This document shows, in pieces, positions 7,251 to 13,141 of a stretch of 13,141 bases of DNA. The DNA lies in NCBI GenBank assembly GCA_022561955.1, contig JADFQF010000010.1:1-13141 (forward strand). The letters run 5' to 3'. This DNA comes from Chloroflexota bacterium. GTDB lineage: Bacteria; Chloroflexota; Dehalococcoidia; SAR202; UBA11138. Position 1 is the stretch's first letter; each line of letters starts with the position of its first letter. The position numbers were made by a program, and so were the translations under genes. The notes beneath the pieces were generated by a model. The model was not told the DNA's origin. It ran no database searches and worked only from the letters and a program-made list of their open reading frames with translations.

Positions 7251-7370
7251 CTAATTTTGAAGCGGTCCTCGATACGGTAACTCATTCGGGTCGTGGCTCG
7301 TTTTCGCGTCGCGTACCTCGACACCTTACGTCTGTGCGGGAAACTATACTGCCTGCCGCAGACACCGAGA

Positions 7371-7377
7371 GGAGGGG
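7371..7377 (+). promoter_or_regulatory. Ribosome binding site that decides the zinc-ribbon start
   Basis: GGAGGGG, preceded by GA, stands at good distance before TTG 7382. This favours the TTG over the longer GTG 7334 start. Confidence 0.6.
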
Positions 7378-7381
7378 CAAA

Positions 7382-7858
7382 TTGGTAATACCAGCCGATA
7401 AACATTCATTCGCTCCCGCTGTAATGGAGCAGGTGGCCGTCGTTCCACAAAGACAGGAAGTGCCTTCGCGCTACGACATGGTATGTCCGAGGTGCGATGC
7501 ACAGCTGAGGATCAACTACGAGGAGCCGGTTTGTCTCCAATGTGGGTTCGTGGACTACGAGTATGTTCCTGCCCAGGTCAAGCGGAAGAAGAAGACGGTC
7601 ATAAGTGATGGGACTCGCTACGTACTCAGGTACGTGGGAGACTTCGATTCCCTCTCCCAGACCCTCACCCACGTGCAGCTACAGCGCATGCGAAACAGGG
7701 TCGTCTACAACGTAAGCTGTCCGTTTTGCACCAGGCCGATGATACAGTCGTCGCTGTCCGGCAAGCGCCGAGAGGTACGTGAGGAGCGTTACAAGTGCAC
7801 CGAGGGCCATCGCGTATCCCTCACCCCGGCCAAGAACGGTTCACTGGGCTGGAAGTAG
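7382..7858 (+). CDS. Double zinc-ribbon protein of unknown function
   Basis: The protein has 158 residues and two likely metal knuckles. The first is C35-x2-C38 with C51-x2-C54 (VCPRCDAQL ... VCLQCGF), a standard zinc ribbon. The second is C113-x2-C116 (SCPFCTRPM) followed by C139 and H143 (YKCTEGH), a ribbon with a possible His ligand. Between them lie a basic patch (KRKKK, 67-71) and a helix-like stretch. The fold suits nucleic-acid or protein binding, but no family function is known to me. I chose TTG 7382 because GAGAGGAGGGG ends four to six bases upstream. The frame also opens at GTG 7334, which has no ribosome site and would add 16 residues. It sits at the end of the long structured leader and is probably its only coding cargo. 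Confidence 0.82.
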   Translation: MVIPADKHSFAPAVMEQVAVVPQRQEVPSRYDMVCPRCDAQLRINYEEPVCLQCGFVDYEYVPAQVKRKKKTVISDGTRYVLRYVGDFDSLSQTLTHVQLQRMRNRVVYNVSCPFCTRPMIQSSLSGKRREVREERYKCTEGHRVSLTPAKNGSLGWK

Positions 7859-7914
7859 TCCCGACGACACGGCCAAGACCGTAGCGCGGTGCGACCGGCG
7901 GCGGACCATGCGTA

Positions 7915-7920
7915 TATAAT
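7915..7920 (+). promoter_or_regulatory. Possible -10 element upstream of the metF-like gene
   Basis: A perfect TATAAT lies 62 bases before the metF-like start. No -35 hexamer matching the consensus is seen at 16-18 bases, so this is tentative. Confidence 0.3.
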
Positions 7921-7982
7921 GGTCCTTGACCAGAACTCATCGGTAGTTTTAGAGAAAGGTCTTCCGGGTCCGCCTTCAGGCT

Positions 7983-8849
7983 ATGGTAAAGGTTATAGAC
8001 AAGATCGCACGGGAGCGGGGCGGGTTTCTCTTCATATGCGACTTTTCGCCTCCCCGAGGCTCCGCTCCGGAGTTGCTGGCTTCGGCAAAAGACCTGGACG
8101 CCGACTGGATTTCGGTGGCCTACAATCCGGGTAAGTCGACCAGGCTCAATTCTGCGATGGCCGCCCACTGGATCAAGGCCAGGCTCGAAAAGGACGTGGT
8201 GTTCACCCTGGCTACCAGGGACATGAACAAGCTTGCGCTTCAGAGCCTCCTTTTGGGCGCGGATCTGCTCGGCCTCGAAAACGTCGTCATCGTCAAGGGC
8301 GATGAGTTCACCGAACGGGACCTGAGCCGGGTCCGGGACGTCGGCGACTACTCCCCGACCAGCCTTCTGGAGTCCCTGCGACGAATGAACGAAGGCGTCG
8401 ACTTCAAAGAGTTGAAGCTGCGGTCTTCGACGAACTTCTGCATCGGAGCGACGATCGATCTCGCCAGGGGCATCGAGCAAGAGGCGAGGCTAAGCCGCAG
8501 GAAGGTCGAAGCGGGTGCGCAGTTCTTCATATCGCAGCCGACGTTTGACCCCACCGGGCCGCAGGCCTTCCTCGAATGCTATCGAAGCTCATATGATGAG
8601 GAGTTTCCCTGCCCTATATTCCACGGCGTGCAGGTCATGACTGAAGACAGCCTCGTCTTCGGCCATGTGCCGGAGTGGGTAACAGAGGACCTGAAGAAAG
8701 AGAGGTCGGGCGTTGATATCGCGCTTCAAGTGCTCGACGAATTCGCAGGCGCAGGCCTGACATCGATATATCTGATACCGCCCATCATGCGCGGCGGCCG
8801 GCGGGACTACGAGGCCGCCCAAGCCGTGCTCTTAAACTTTCGCGATTAG
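7983..8849 (+). CDS. Methylenetetrahydrofolate reductase family protein (MetF-like)
   Basis: This is a cytoplasmic flavoprotein-type barrel of 288 residues, close to the length of bacterial MetF. MetF reduces 5,10-methylene- to 5-methyl-tetrahydrofolate for methionine synthesis or the methyl branch of acetyl-CoA metabolism. Family signs are SPPRG (22-26), a TLATRDMN stretch (75-82), LLGADLLGLENVVIVKGD (90-107), the cofactor-binding IGATIDL (154-160), KVEAGAQFFISQPTFD (174-189) and IYLIPP (262-267). The motif normally written E-x-x-PPRG has D20 where the catalytic Glu usually stands, and overall similarity appears distant, so substrate or electron donor may differ from classical MetF. The ribosome site is weak (CAGG just before ATG). 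There is no obvious operon partner; the next gene is convergent. Confidence 0.85.
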   Translation: MVKVIDKIARERGGFLFICDFSPPRGSAPELLASAKDLDADWISVAYNPGKSTRLNSAMAAHWIKARLEKDVVFTLATRDMNKLALQSLLLGADLLGLENVVIVKGDEFTERDLSRVRDVGDYSPTSLLESLRRMNEGVDFKELKLRSSTNFCIGATIDLARGIEQEARLSRRKVEAGAQFFISQPTFDPTGPQAFLECYRSSYDEEFPCPIFHGVQVMTEDSLVFGHVPEWVTEDLKKERSGVDIALQVLDEFAGAGLTSIYLIPPIMRGGRRDYEAAQAVLLNFRD

Positions 8850-8856
8850 CCCGGCT

Positions 8857-9087
8857 CTAACTGTCGGTCTCCTGGTCTTGCTCGACCAGCGGCGCACCCG
8901 CGTCCCTGAGCTCATTCAAGACCCGCAAATAATTGTGCTCTTCGATCTCCACGTAGTAGTCCCTGCGTCCCCCGCCCGAGCTCGAACCCTGGAGCTCTCC
9001 CCCATTTCTCTCCAATAACGAGCTAACCAGCTCGTCGAACTCGTCGAATCTTTCCCCGGTCATCACAGTAATGGTCCGAAGTGGCAT
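8857..9087 (-). CDS. Small unknown protein, 76 residues
   Basis: I do not recognise this protein. It reads like a small globular fold: a strand (RTITVMTG), a helix (RFDEFDELVSSLLERN), a flexible GSSSGGG loop (residues 35-41), a strand (DYYVEIEEH), a helix (YLRVLNELRDAG) and an acidic tail. This beta-alpha-beta-alpha order recalls ferredoxin-like or ACT-like small domains, which is only an impression. A GAGGAGGT stands upstream but about 16 bases from ATG, which is long; an in-frame stop prevents any longer start. The gene ends seven bases from the MetF-like stop, tail to tail. Confidence 0.6.
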   Translation of the reverse strand: MPLRTITVMTGERFDEFDELVSSLLERNGGELQGSSSGGGRRDYYVEIEEHNYLRVLNELRDAGAPLVEQDQETDS

Positions 9088-9148
9088 AACGGCCTATCTT
9101 GATACCTCCTCATCAAGGAAACTCAAGAAATAAAGGTCGACCGGAATC

Positions 9149-9154
9149 CTTATA
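9149..9154 (-). promoter_or_regulatory. Possible extended -10 promoter for the 76-aa gene
   Basis: On the minus strand TGG-TATAAG resembles an extended -10 element, about 60 bases before the start of the small unknown gene. No clear -35 element is present. Confidence 0.3.
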
Positions 9155-9724
9155 CCATATTCATTGAGCATTTACATCGTACATATAGCCAACGTTTACT
9201 GATTACGAATTACATGCATCGAATTGTGAGTGAATAAAATATAATTATAGCCCATAATAGTAAAAAACATATATATAGCTAAATATTTTATTTACAGTAA
9301 TTTATCAAGAAACTATGTGGCTAATCCGTTGAACCAGTGTTAACACTGTTGAGGATCGTGCAGGCAATACTCTTACATATGAATCGCCGGGATCCAAACG
9401 GGCATGAGCCCTGGAGCGCCTTGGGCACCGTAATCGTGATCATCTGAGACCTGTCCGCCGCAAGGACCAGGGCCGAATAGACGATACTTTCCGAACGCCA
9501 TCGAGTCCAACTCGTGTCGGCCATCTAATGAATGTGATCAGGGCTAAACATCAGGCCGTAACTGGAATACGCGGCCGCTAACAGTCGGTCCAGGGCGCTA
9601 AAAACTCATCCAGCCGCGGAAAGACCTACGCTTTTCGTCTTTCCATGCGAGGCTTAATTCGTGCCAATACGGTCCCATCGTAACTCATGGGAAGAGGTGT
9701 GGCGCTCTAGGGCCTGCCTACGCG
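9155..9724. other. Non-coding stretch: AT-rich block, palindrome and hairpins
   Basis: No convincing gene is seen. Positions 9160-9320 are strongly AT-rich. A perfect 14-bp palindrome CAGTGTTAACACTG lies at 9335-9348. Further on are GGCCG/CGGCC (9554-9558 and 9572-9576), GGAAAGAC/GTCTTTCC (9618-9625 and 9637-9644, 11-base loop) and TCCCAT/ATGGGA (9673-9678 and 9687-9692). None is followed by a run of T, so they are not standard terminators. They could belong to a small RNA or to protein-binding sites. Confidence 0.5.
9335..9348. repeat. Perfect 14-bp palindrome
   Basis: CAGTGTTAACACTG is its own reverse complement and lies at the edge of the AT-rich block. It may be a dimeric regulator site. 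It is about 380 bases from the next downstream promoter, so its target is unclear. Confidence 0.4.
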
Positions 9725-9753
9725 TTGACGCAATTTGAGTGTCTGGCTATAAT
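9725..9753 (+). promoter_or_regulatory. Near-consensus sigma70 promoter for the desulforedoxin-like genes
   Basis: TTGACG (9725-9730) and a perfect TATAAT (9748-9753) are separated by the ideal 17 bases. Transcription would start near 9760, about 27 bases before the first micro-gene. This is the best promoter in the window and suggests high expression. Confidence 0.8.
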
Positions 9754-9786
9754 TCTTGGTAAATAGAGGGGTAGAGGTATTCGCAG

Positions 9787-9906
9787 TTGGCAAACGAGAC
9801 TGGAAAACGATACACGTGTTCGAAGTGCAACGCTGAGTTCGTGGTGACGCGTGGCGGCGAAGGCACGGTCAAGTGTTGCGGCGAGCCCATGCAGCGGAAG
9901 GCGTAG
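9787..9906 (+). CDS. Desulforedoxin-like iron protein, 39 aa
   Basis: This micro-protein closely follows the desulforedoxin plan. After a start reading MANE it has YTC11SKC14, a GGEGTVKC30C31GEPM stretch and a short basic end. Desulforedoxin of sulfate reducers, and the N-terminal domain of desulfoferrodoxin, bind one iron through exactly this Cys-x2-Cys ... Cys-Cys set and act as small electron carriers, usually as dimers. All four ligands are present and the length equals the family (36-40 residues). The start is TTG 9787, with GAGGT eight bases upstream; no other start fits. It is first in a two-gene unit driven by the promoter at 9725. Its exact redox partner is unknown. Confidence 0.85.
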   Translation: MANETGKRYTCSKCNAEFVVTRGGEGTVKCCGEPMQRKA

Positions 9907-9923
9907 CCTGAAGAGTCATGCAA

Positions 9924-9950
9924 GGGAAAGGCGGCTCACTTGGCCTTCCC
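9924..9950 (+). other. Hairpin between the two desulforedoxin-like genes
   Basis: GGGAA-A-GGC (9924-9932) can pair with GCCTTCCC (9943-9950), with one bulged A. No T run follows. It may stabilise or partly attenuate the message between the two genes. Confidence 0.35.
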
Positions 9951-9973
9951 GAATCTCAATAAAGGTGGAGTAA

Positions 9974-10117
9974 ATGGCTAACCAGCTTGGAAGAAGGTAT
10001 CAGTGCGAGACATGCGGCACGATGGTGCTGTGTACCAAGGCGGGCGAGGGGATTGTTCAGTGCCACGAAGATGAAATGCCCGTCCAGCAGCCCAGGAAAC
10101 TACCCTCCTCAGACTAA
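9974..10117 (+). CDS. Desulforedoxin-like protein with Cys-to-His change, 47 aa
   Basis: This is a second micro-protein of the same family. It begins MANQLGRRYQC11ETC14G, has GEGIVQC30H31EDEM, and carries a C-terminal tail PVQQPRKLPSSD. It aligns without gaps to its neighbour through residue 35. The usual Cys-Cys pair reads Cys-His here, so the metal site would be three Cys and one His, or could use the extra C20. AAAGGTGGAG lies three to five bases before ATG 9974. It follows the first gene by 67 bases and is probably co-transcribed. Possible roles are an electron carrier with shifted potential, a zinc-binding variant or a regulatory partner; the sequence does not decide. Confidence 0.8.
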   Translation: MANQLGRRYQCETCGTMVLCTKAGEGIVQCHEDEMPVQQPRKLPSSD

Positions 10118-10150
10118 ATCAAACGCTGCCAACGATGAACATCACCTCGG

Positions 10151-10176
10151 TCGCCGTCTGACAGGCTGTGCGGCGA
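10151..10176. terminator. Possible hairpin between convergent genes
   Basis: TCGCCG (10151-10156) and CGGCGA (10171-10176) pair across a 14-base loop between the desulforedoxin-like unit and lipA. A second pairing, GTCTGA/TCAGAC (10156-10161 and 10185-10190), overlaps it. There is no T run on either side, so termination is uncertain. Confidence 0.25.
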
Positions 10177-10184
10177 GAGAGTAA

Positions 10185-11060
10185 TCAGACGAGCAGCTTG
10201 ATGGCCGCCTCGTGCTGTTCATCGGCGTGATAAGAGCTACGCACCAACGGCCCGGACGCGACGCTCTTGAAACCCAGGGCTTCTCCAATCTCCTTGAGCT
10301 CTTCGAACTCCCTCGGCGTGTACCACTTGGCCAGCGGCGCGTGCTTGTCCGACGGTCGAAGGTACTGGCCGATGGTCAGAAGGTCGCAGTCCACGGACCG
10401 CAGGTCTCGCATCGTATCTACGATCTCATCCCACGTCTCACCGAGCCCAACCATCATGCCCGACTTGGTAACCGGTCTGCCTCCCATACGCTTGGCCCTG
10501 TGCAGGAGCTCCAACGACAGGTCATAGTCGCCCCTGTGCCGCACGCGTTGGAAGACCCTTCTGACCGTCTCTATGTTGTGGTTAAGCGTTTCCGGCTCCG
10601 CGTCCATGACTGCCGAAAGGGCGTCCCAGTTGCCCTGAAAGTCGGGGATCAGTACCTCGACCTTGCAGCCCGGTATTCGGTCGTGTATCTGCTTAATGCA
10701 CTGGGCGAAGATGAACGCGCCGCCGTCCGGCAGATCGTCCCTGTCGACGGAGGTGATCACCGCGTATCGCAATGCCATTCGCTCGACCGCATCTGCGAGT
10801 CGTGCCGGCTCCTGAAGGTCTACCGGCCCCGGTCTCCCCGAGGTCACGGCGCAGTAGGAGCAGGCCCGCGTGCAGATATCGCCCAGCACCATGAACGTAG
10901 CCGTCTTGCGCTCCCAACACTCGCCTATGTTGGGACAGCGCGCCTCTTCGCAGACGGTGTGGAGCGCGCTCGTCTTCAGCACCTCGCGCAGCTCCAGGTA
11001 GTTGCGTCCGCCGGGCATTCGGACCTTCAGCCAATCGGGTAGCCTTCGCTCGGCCGCCAT
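10185..11060 (-). CDS. lipA: Lipoyl synthase
   Basis: This is a radical-SAM enzyme that inserts two sulfurs into protein-bound octanoyl groups, making the lipoyl cofactor of 2-oxoacid dehydrogenases and glycine cleavage H-protein. It has 291 residues, typical for LipA. The auxiliary 4Fe-4S ligands are C37, C42 and C48 (CEEARCPNIGEC). The SAM-cluster ligands are C63, C67 and C70 (CTRACSYC). The closing RSSY motif at 274-277 is intact. The frame stays open far upstream to 11897, but that part is antisense to the next gene. ATG 11060 is the real start because GGAGGAG lies just before it and the family N-terminus fits. No lipB or lplA gene is adjacent. Confidence 0.96.
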   Translation of the reverse strand: MAAERRLPDWLKVRMPGGRNYLELREVLKTSALHTVCEEARCPNIGECWERKTATFMVLGDICTRACSYCAVTSGRPGPVDLQEPARLADAVERMALRYAVITSVDRDDLPDGGAFIFAQCIKQIHDRIPGCKVEVLIPDFQGNWDALSAVMDAEPETLNHNIETVRRVFQRVRHRGDYDLSLELLHRAKRMGGRPVTKSGMMVGLGETWDEIVDTMRDLRSVDCDLLTIGQYLRPSDKHAPLAKWYTPREFEELKEIGEALGFKSVASGPLVRSSYHADEQHEAAIKLLV

Positions 11061-11087
11061 GTCTCCTCCGTGAATGGACTTGATATC

Positions 11088-11093
11088 ATGATA
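11088..11093 (-). promoter_or_regulatory. Possible extended -10 promoter for lipA
   Basis: On the minus strand TGG-TATCAT forms an extended -10 element 27 bases before the lipA start. No good -35 hexamer is seen, as is common with extended -10 promoters. Confidence 0.35.
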
Positions 11094-11155
11094 CCAGAAT
11101 ATCTGCCTGACATCCTTATGGTGGGACGGACGGGCCATTACCGCTGTCGCCCCTG

Positions 11156-11164
11156 TGCTATAGT
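11156..11164 (+). promoter_or_regulatory. Possible extended -10 promoter for the uracil methyltransferase gene
   Basis: TGC-TATAGT (11156-11164) fits an extended -10 element about 43 bases before the start at 11208. The -35 region is poor. Confidence 0.4.
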
Positions 11165-11207
11165 ATGACGGAGCCAACATGAATATATACGGCGGACGTG
11201 AGAAGCA

Positions 11208-12422
11208 TTGACTGGACAGGCTCGACTTGAAGATCTCGAGCAACGTGATGAGTCGGCCACGCTGCACCTGGACGGCTGGGGTGAGCTTGGAGACACGCTG
11301 GCCGAATATGAAGGCTCGACCATAAATGTCTTTGGCGGCATTCCCGGCGAGGAGGTCGTCGCACATATCCTTCGGTACCGTCGCCGCAGGCAGAGCTACG
11401 TCTCCGCGCAGGTCCTTCGGGTCCTCAAGCCTTCTCCGCATCGAGTAGAGGCGCCGTGTCGATACTTTGGCGCGTGTACCGGTTGCCAGTGGCAGCACAT
11501 AGACTACGAGCATCAGCTCGAACTGAAGCGGGACAGGGTTTCGACGAGTCTCAAGCAATACCAGACCCTCTCCGATATAAGCGTCGCACCCACGATGCCG
11601 AGCCCGCAGGTGTTCAACTATCGTAATCACGCCCGCTTCACCGTGCGCGGCCAGGGCCGCCTGGGGTATATCAATCGCATGAGCCGCAGGTTCGTGGAGA
11701 TCGACGAGTGCATGTTGATGGACCCGTGGATTAACGAAGCACTGGGCGAGCTGCAGGGCAAATGCGCGGAAACGACGCAGCTCTCCGTCCGCCTTGGAGT
11801 GAACGCGGGCGAGTGGCTCATACAGCCCACGATGCAAAACCCCGACATCTCCCTGAAAACGGGCCAGACGCATTACCGTGAAAAGCTTCTGGGCCACACG
11901 TTTAGGATCGCTTCGCCCTCATTTGCGCAGGTCAATACGCCCCAGACAGAGCGCATGATCGAGCTGGTGCGGCGGAGGCTGGAGCTTCGAGGCGATGAGC
12001 TATTGCTGGATGCCTATGCGGGTGTCGGCGTCTTTGCGGCCCTGACGGCGCCCTACGTAAAAAGGGTTGTCGCCATAGAGGAGTCGTCGGCGGCGATCAA
12101 GGACGCGGCCGTCAACACTATCGGCATCGACAACCTGGAGTTCATAGAGGCGAAGACGGAAGACGCGATTGGTGGCCTGGAAGAGAGGCCGGACGCCGTC
12201 ATACTGGACCCGTCGAGGCTCGGCTGCCACCCCGACGCCCTGGATGCGCTGGTCGTTAATCGAGTGCCCCGCATCGTATACGTCTCGTGCGACCCGGATG
12301 CCCTGGCACGGGACCTCGACCGGCTCGTCTCGGGCGGCTATCGCGTGGATGCTGTCGAGCCCCTGGACATGTTTCCCCAGACGCATCACGTGGAGTGCCT
12401 GGCGACTCTCACGTTTCGATAA
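11208..12422 (+). CDS. TrmA/RlmD-family RNA (uracil-5-)-methyltransferase
   Basis: This is a SAM-dependent enzyme that methylates C5 of a uridine in 23S rRNA (RlmD/RlmCD type) or tRNA (TrmA type). It has 404 residues. The N-terminal part (about 14-75) is a TRAM RNA-binding domain. A 4Fe-4S site is formed by C84, C90, C93 and C168. The presence of the cluster favours the RlmD-like branch. The methyltransferase domain shows FAQVN (239-243), motif I LLDAYAGVGVF (266-276), LDPSRLG (333-339, where DPPR is usual), nucleophile C361 in YVSCDP and base E396 in HVECLA. The start is TTG 11208; an in-frame stop at 11199 excludes a longer form. It is divergent from lipA, and maf follows 37 bases later. 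Confidence 0.93.
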   Translation: MTGQARLEDLEQRDESATLHLDGWGELGDTLAEYEGSTINVFGGIPGEEVVAHILRYRRRRQSYVSAQVLRVLKPSPHRVEAPCRYFGACTGCQWQHIDYEHQLELKRDRVSTSLKQYQTLSDISVAPTMPSPQVFNYRNHARFTVRGQGRLGYINRMSRRFVEIDECMLMDPWINEALGELQGKCAETTQLSVRLGVNAGEWLIQPTMQNPDISLKTGQTHYREKLLGHTFRIASPSFAQVNTPQTERMIELVRRRLELRGDELLLDAYAGVGVFAALTAPYVKRVVAIEESSAAIKDAAVNTIGIDNLEFIEAKTEDAIGGLEERPDAVILDPSRLGCHPDALDALVVNRVPRIVYVSCDPDALARDLDRLVSGGYRVDAVEPLDMFPQTHHVECLATLTFR

Positions 12423-12445
12423 TAGAAATGAACGGCGCGAACGGC

Positions 12446-12451
12446 TACAAT
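12446..12451 (+). promoter_or_regulatory. Possible -10 element next to the maf start
   Basis: TACAAT matches the -10 consensus at five of six positions and ends eight bases before ATG 12460. If used, it would give a leaderless maf message, which agrees with the lack of a clear ribosome site. There is no -35 match, so support is thin. Confidence 0.25.
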
Positions 12452-12459
12452 AATTGGGT

Positions 12460-13141
12460 ATGAGTGGGAAAGACGTGGCATTATTGGCAGATAGGACTCT
12501 CGTGCTGGCATCGGGCTCGCCTCGCCGCCGAGAGATCGTCAAGGCGCTGGATATGCAGATACGGATAACGGTCTCCGACACGGTAGAGGGTCCACCCGAA
12601 CCCGGCGAGGATACGGCCGAATACGCGAGGCGCCTGTCGCTTGAAAAGGCGCGGGCCAGCCGAATCCAGGACGAAGGCTGCCTGATTCTGGGCGCGGATA
12701 CGATCGTGGTGCATGAGGGCGAAATCCTTGGCAAGCCTGCCGACGAGGCCCAGGCGGTCCATATGCTCGAGAGGCTCAGGGGGCGGACCCACAGCGTCAT
12801 TACGGGGGTGACCTTGCTCGATGTCGATACGGGCCGGCATCGGTCTGCCACAAGGGCCTCGGATGTCGTGATGCGGAGCTACGGGGACGAGGAGATCAGG
12901 GCCTACGTCGAGTCGGGCGAACCTATGGACAAGGCCGGTGCCTATGCGGCTCAAGACGACCGGTTCAGTCCCGCCTCCGAAATCCGGGGATGCTACCTGA
13001 ACGTCGTCGGCCTGCCCCTGTGCGACGTGATCGACATCATGGCGGAGATGGGCGTCAAGGCTCGGCTAAAGAGCGGTTGGACCCCGCCGGACAGGTGTCG
13101 GGAGTGCCCGCTCAGGCAATTGCCGGAGGTCGCGGCGCCGT
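12460..13141 (+). CDS. maf: Maf-family nucleoside triphosphate pyrophosphatase (3' partial)
   Basis: This is a house-cleaning pyrophosphatase that removes non-canonical or modified nucleotides; older names call it a septum formation inhibitor. The 227 residues seen include the substrate loop LASGSPRRREIV (16-27), EYARRLSLEKA (54-64), catalytic D80 in LGADTIVV, LGKPADEAQAVHML (90-103), TGVTLL (115-120), DKAGAYAAQD (157-166) and GCYLNVVGLPL (177-187). The normal Maf body ends near residue 200. Here the frame goes on with a Pro-rich tail containing DRCRECPLRQ, and it is still open at the window edge. The tail could be a small metal-binding extension. ATG 12460 is chosen; TTG 12454 is a weaker alternative. 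It is probably co-transcribed with the methyltransferase gene. Confidence 0.92.
   Translation, partial: MSGKDVALLADRTLVLASGSPRRREIVKALDMQIRITVSDTVEGPPEPGEDTAEYARRLSLEKARASRIQDEGCLILGADTIVVHEGEILGKPADEAQAVHMLERLRGRTHSVITGVTLLDVDTGRHRSATRASDVVMRSYGDEEIRAYVESGEPMDKAGAYAAQDDRFSPASEIRGCYLNVVGLPLCDVIDIMAEMGVKARLKSGWTPPDRCRECPLRQLPEVAAP

Noticed and set aside
9224..9245. TTGTGA ... TATAAT as a promoter in the AT-rich block
   Set aside because: The spacing is 10 bases, far too short, and such matches are expected by chance in AT-rich sequence.
9321..9524. Minus-strand frame of 67 codons in the gene-free region
   Set aside because: No ribosome site and no protein-like composition; it overlaps the palindrome.
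11061..11897. Upstream extension of the lipA reading frame to a 570-residue protein
   Set aside because: This part is antisense to the methyltransferase gene and has no protein character. The lipA family N-terminus and a strong ribosome site fit ATG 11060.
1..13141. CRISPR array, insertion sequence or integrase
   Set aside because: No regularly spaced repeats, transposase or recombinase reading frames are seen.

Overview
The window looks like a bacterial chromosome fragment of roughly 55-60% G+C, with sigma70-type promoters, Shine-Dalgarno sites and several likely TTG starts. The gene set is a multi-receiver phosphorelay, electron-transfer flavoprotein (ETF), lipoyl synthase, a divergent MetF-like reductase, desulforedoxin-like micro-proteins and Maf. 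This would fit an uncultured anaerobic or facultative lineage such as Chloroflexota (Dehalococcoidia/SAR202-like). That placement is an inference from gene style, not a sequence match.

Layout: (1) Positions 1-3804, plus strand, hold a compact signalling operon. It has a membrane sensor histidine kinase (cut by the left edge), an Rcp1-like single-domain response regulator, a receiver joined to a cysteine-rich tail, and a receiver-kinase-receiver hybrid. It contains four receiver domains and no DNA-binding output. (2) Positions 3963-6217, minus strand, hold an etfB-etfA-unknown operon convergent with the signalling genes. (3) Positions 6218-7381 contain no convincing gene. They hold dyads, a strong promoter (6780-6809) overlapped by a 19-bp palindrome, and then about 430 nt of densely packed complementary segments that look like a structured RNA or long leader ahead of a double zinc-ribbon protein (7382-7858). 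(4) A divergent MetF-family protein (7983-8849) faces a 76-aa unknown protein (8857-9087). (5) Positions 9088-9724 are non-coding, AT-rich at first, then with a perfect palindrome and several hairpins. (6) A near-consensus promoter (9725-9753) precedes two micro-genes of 39 and 47 codons encoding desulforedoxin-like iron proteins. The second replaces the fourth iron-ligand Cys with His. (7) lipA (minus) is divergent from a TrmA/RlmD-family 23S/tRNA uracil methyltransferase, which is followed by a Maf-family nucleotide pyrophosphatase cut by the right edge.

How they work together: ETF and the desulforedoxin-like proteins are electron carriers. LipA supplies the lipoyl cofactor for 2-oxoacid dehydrogenases or glycine cleavage, and MetF serves one-carbon metabolism. 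The signalling block appears self-contained and most likely acts by protein-protein phosphotransfer. The most unusual parts are the candidate structured RNA at about 6815-7250, with its operator-bearing promoter, and the desulforedoxin-like pair.
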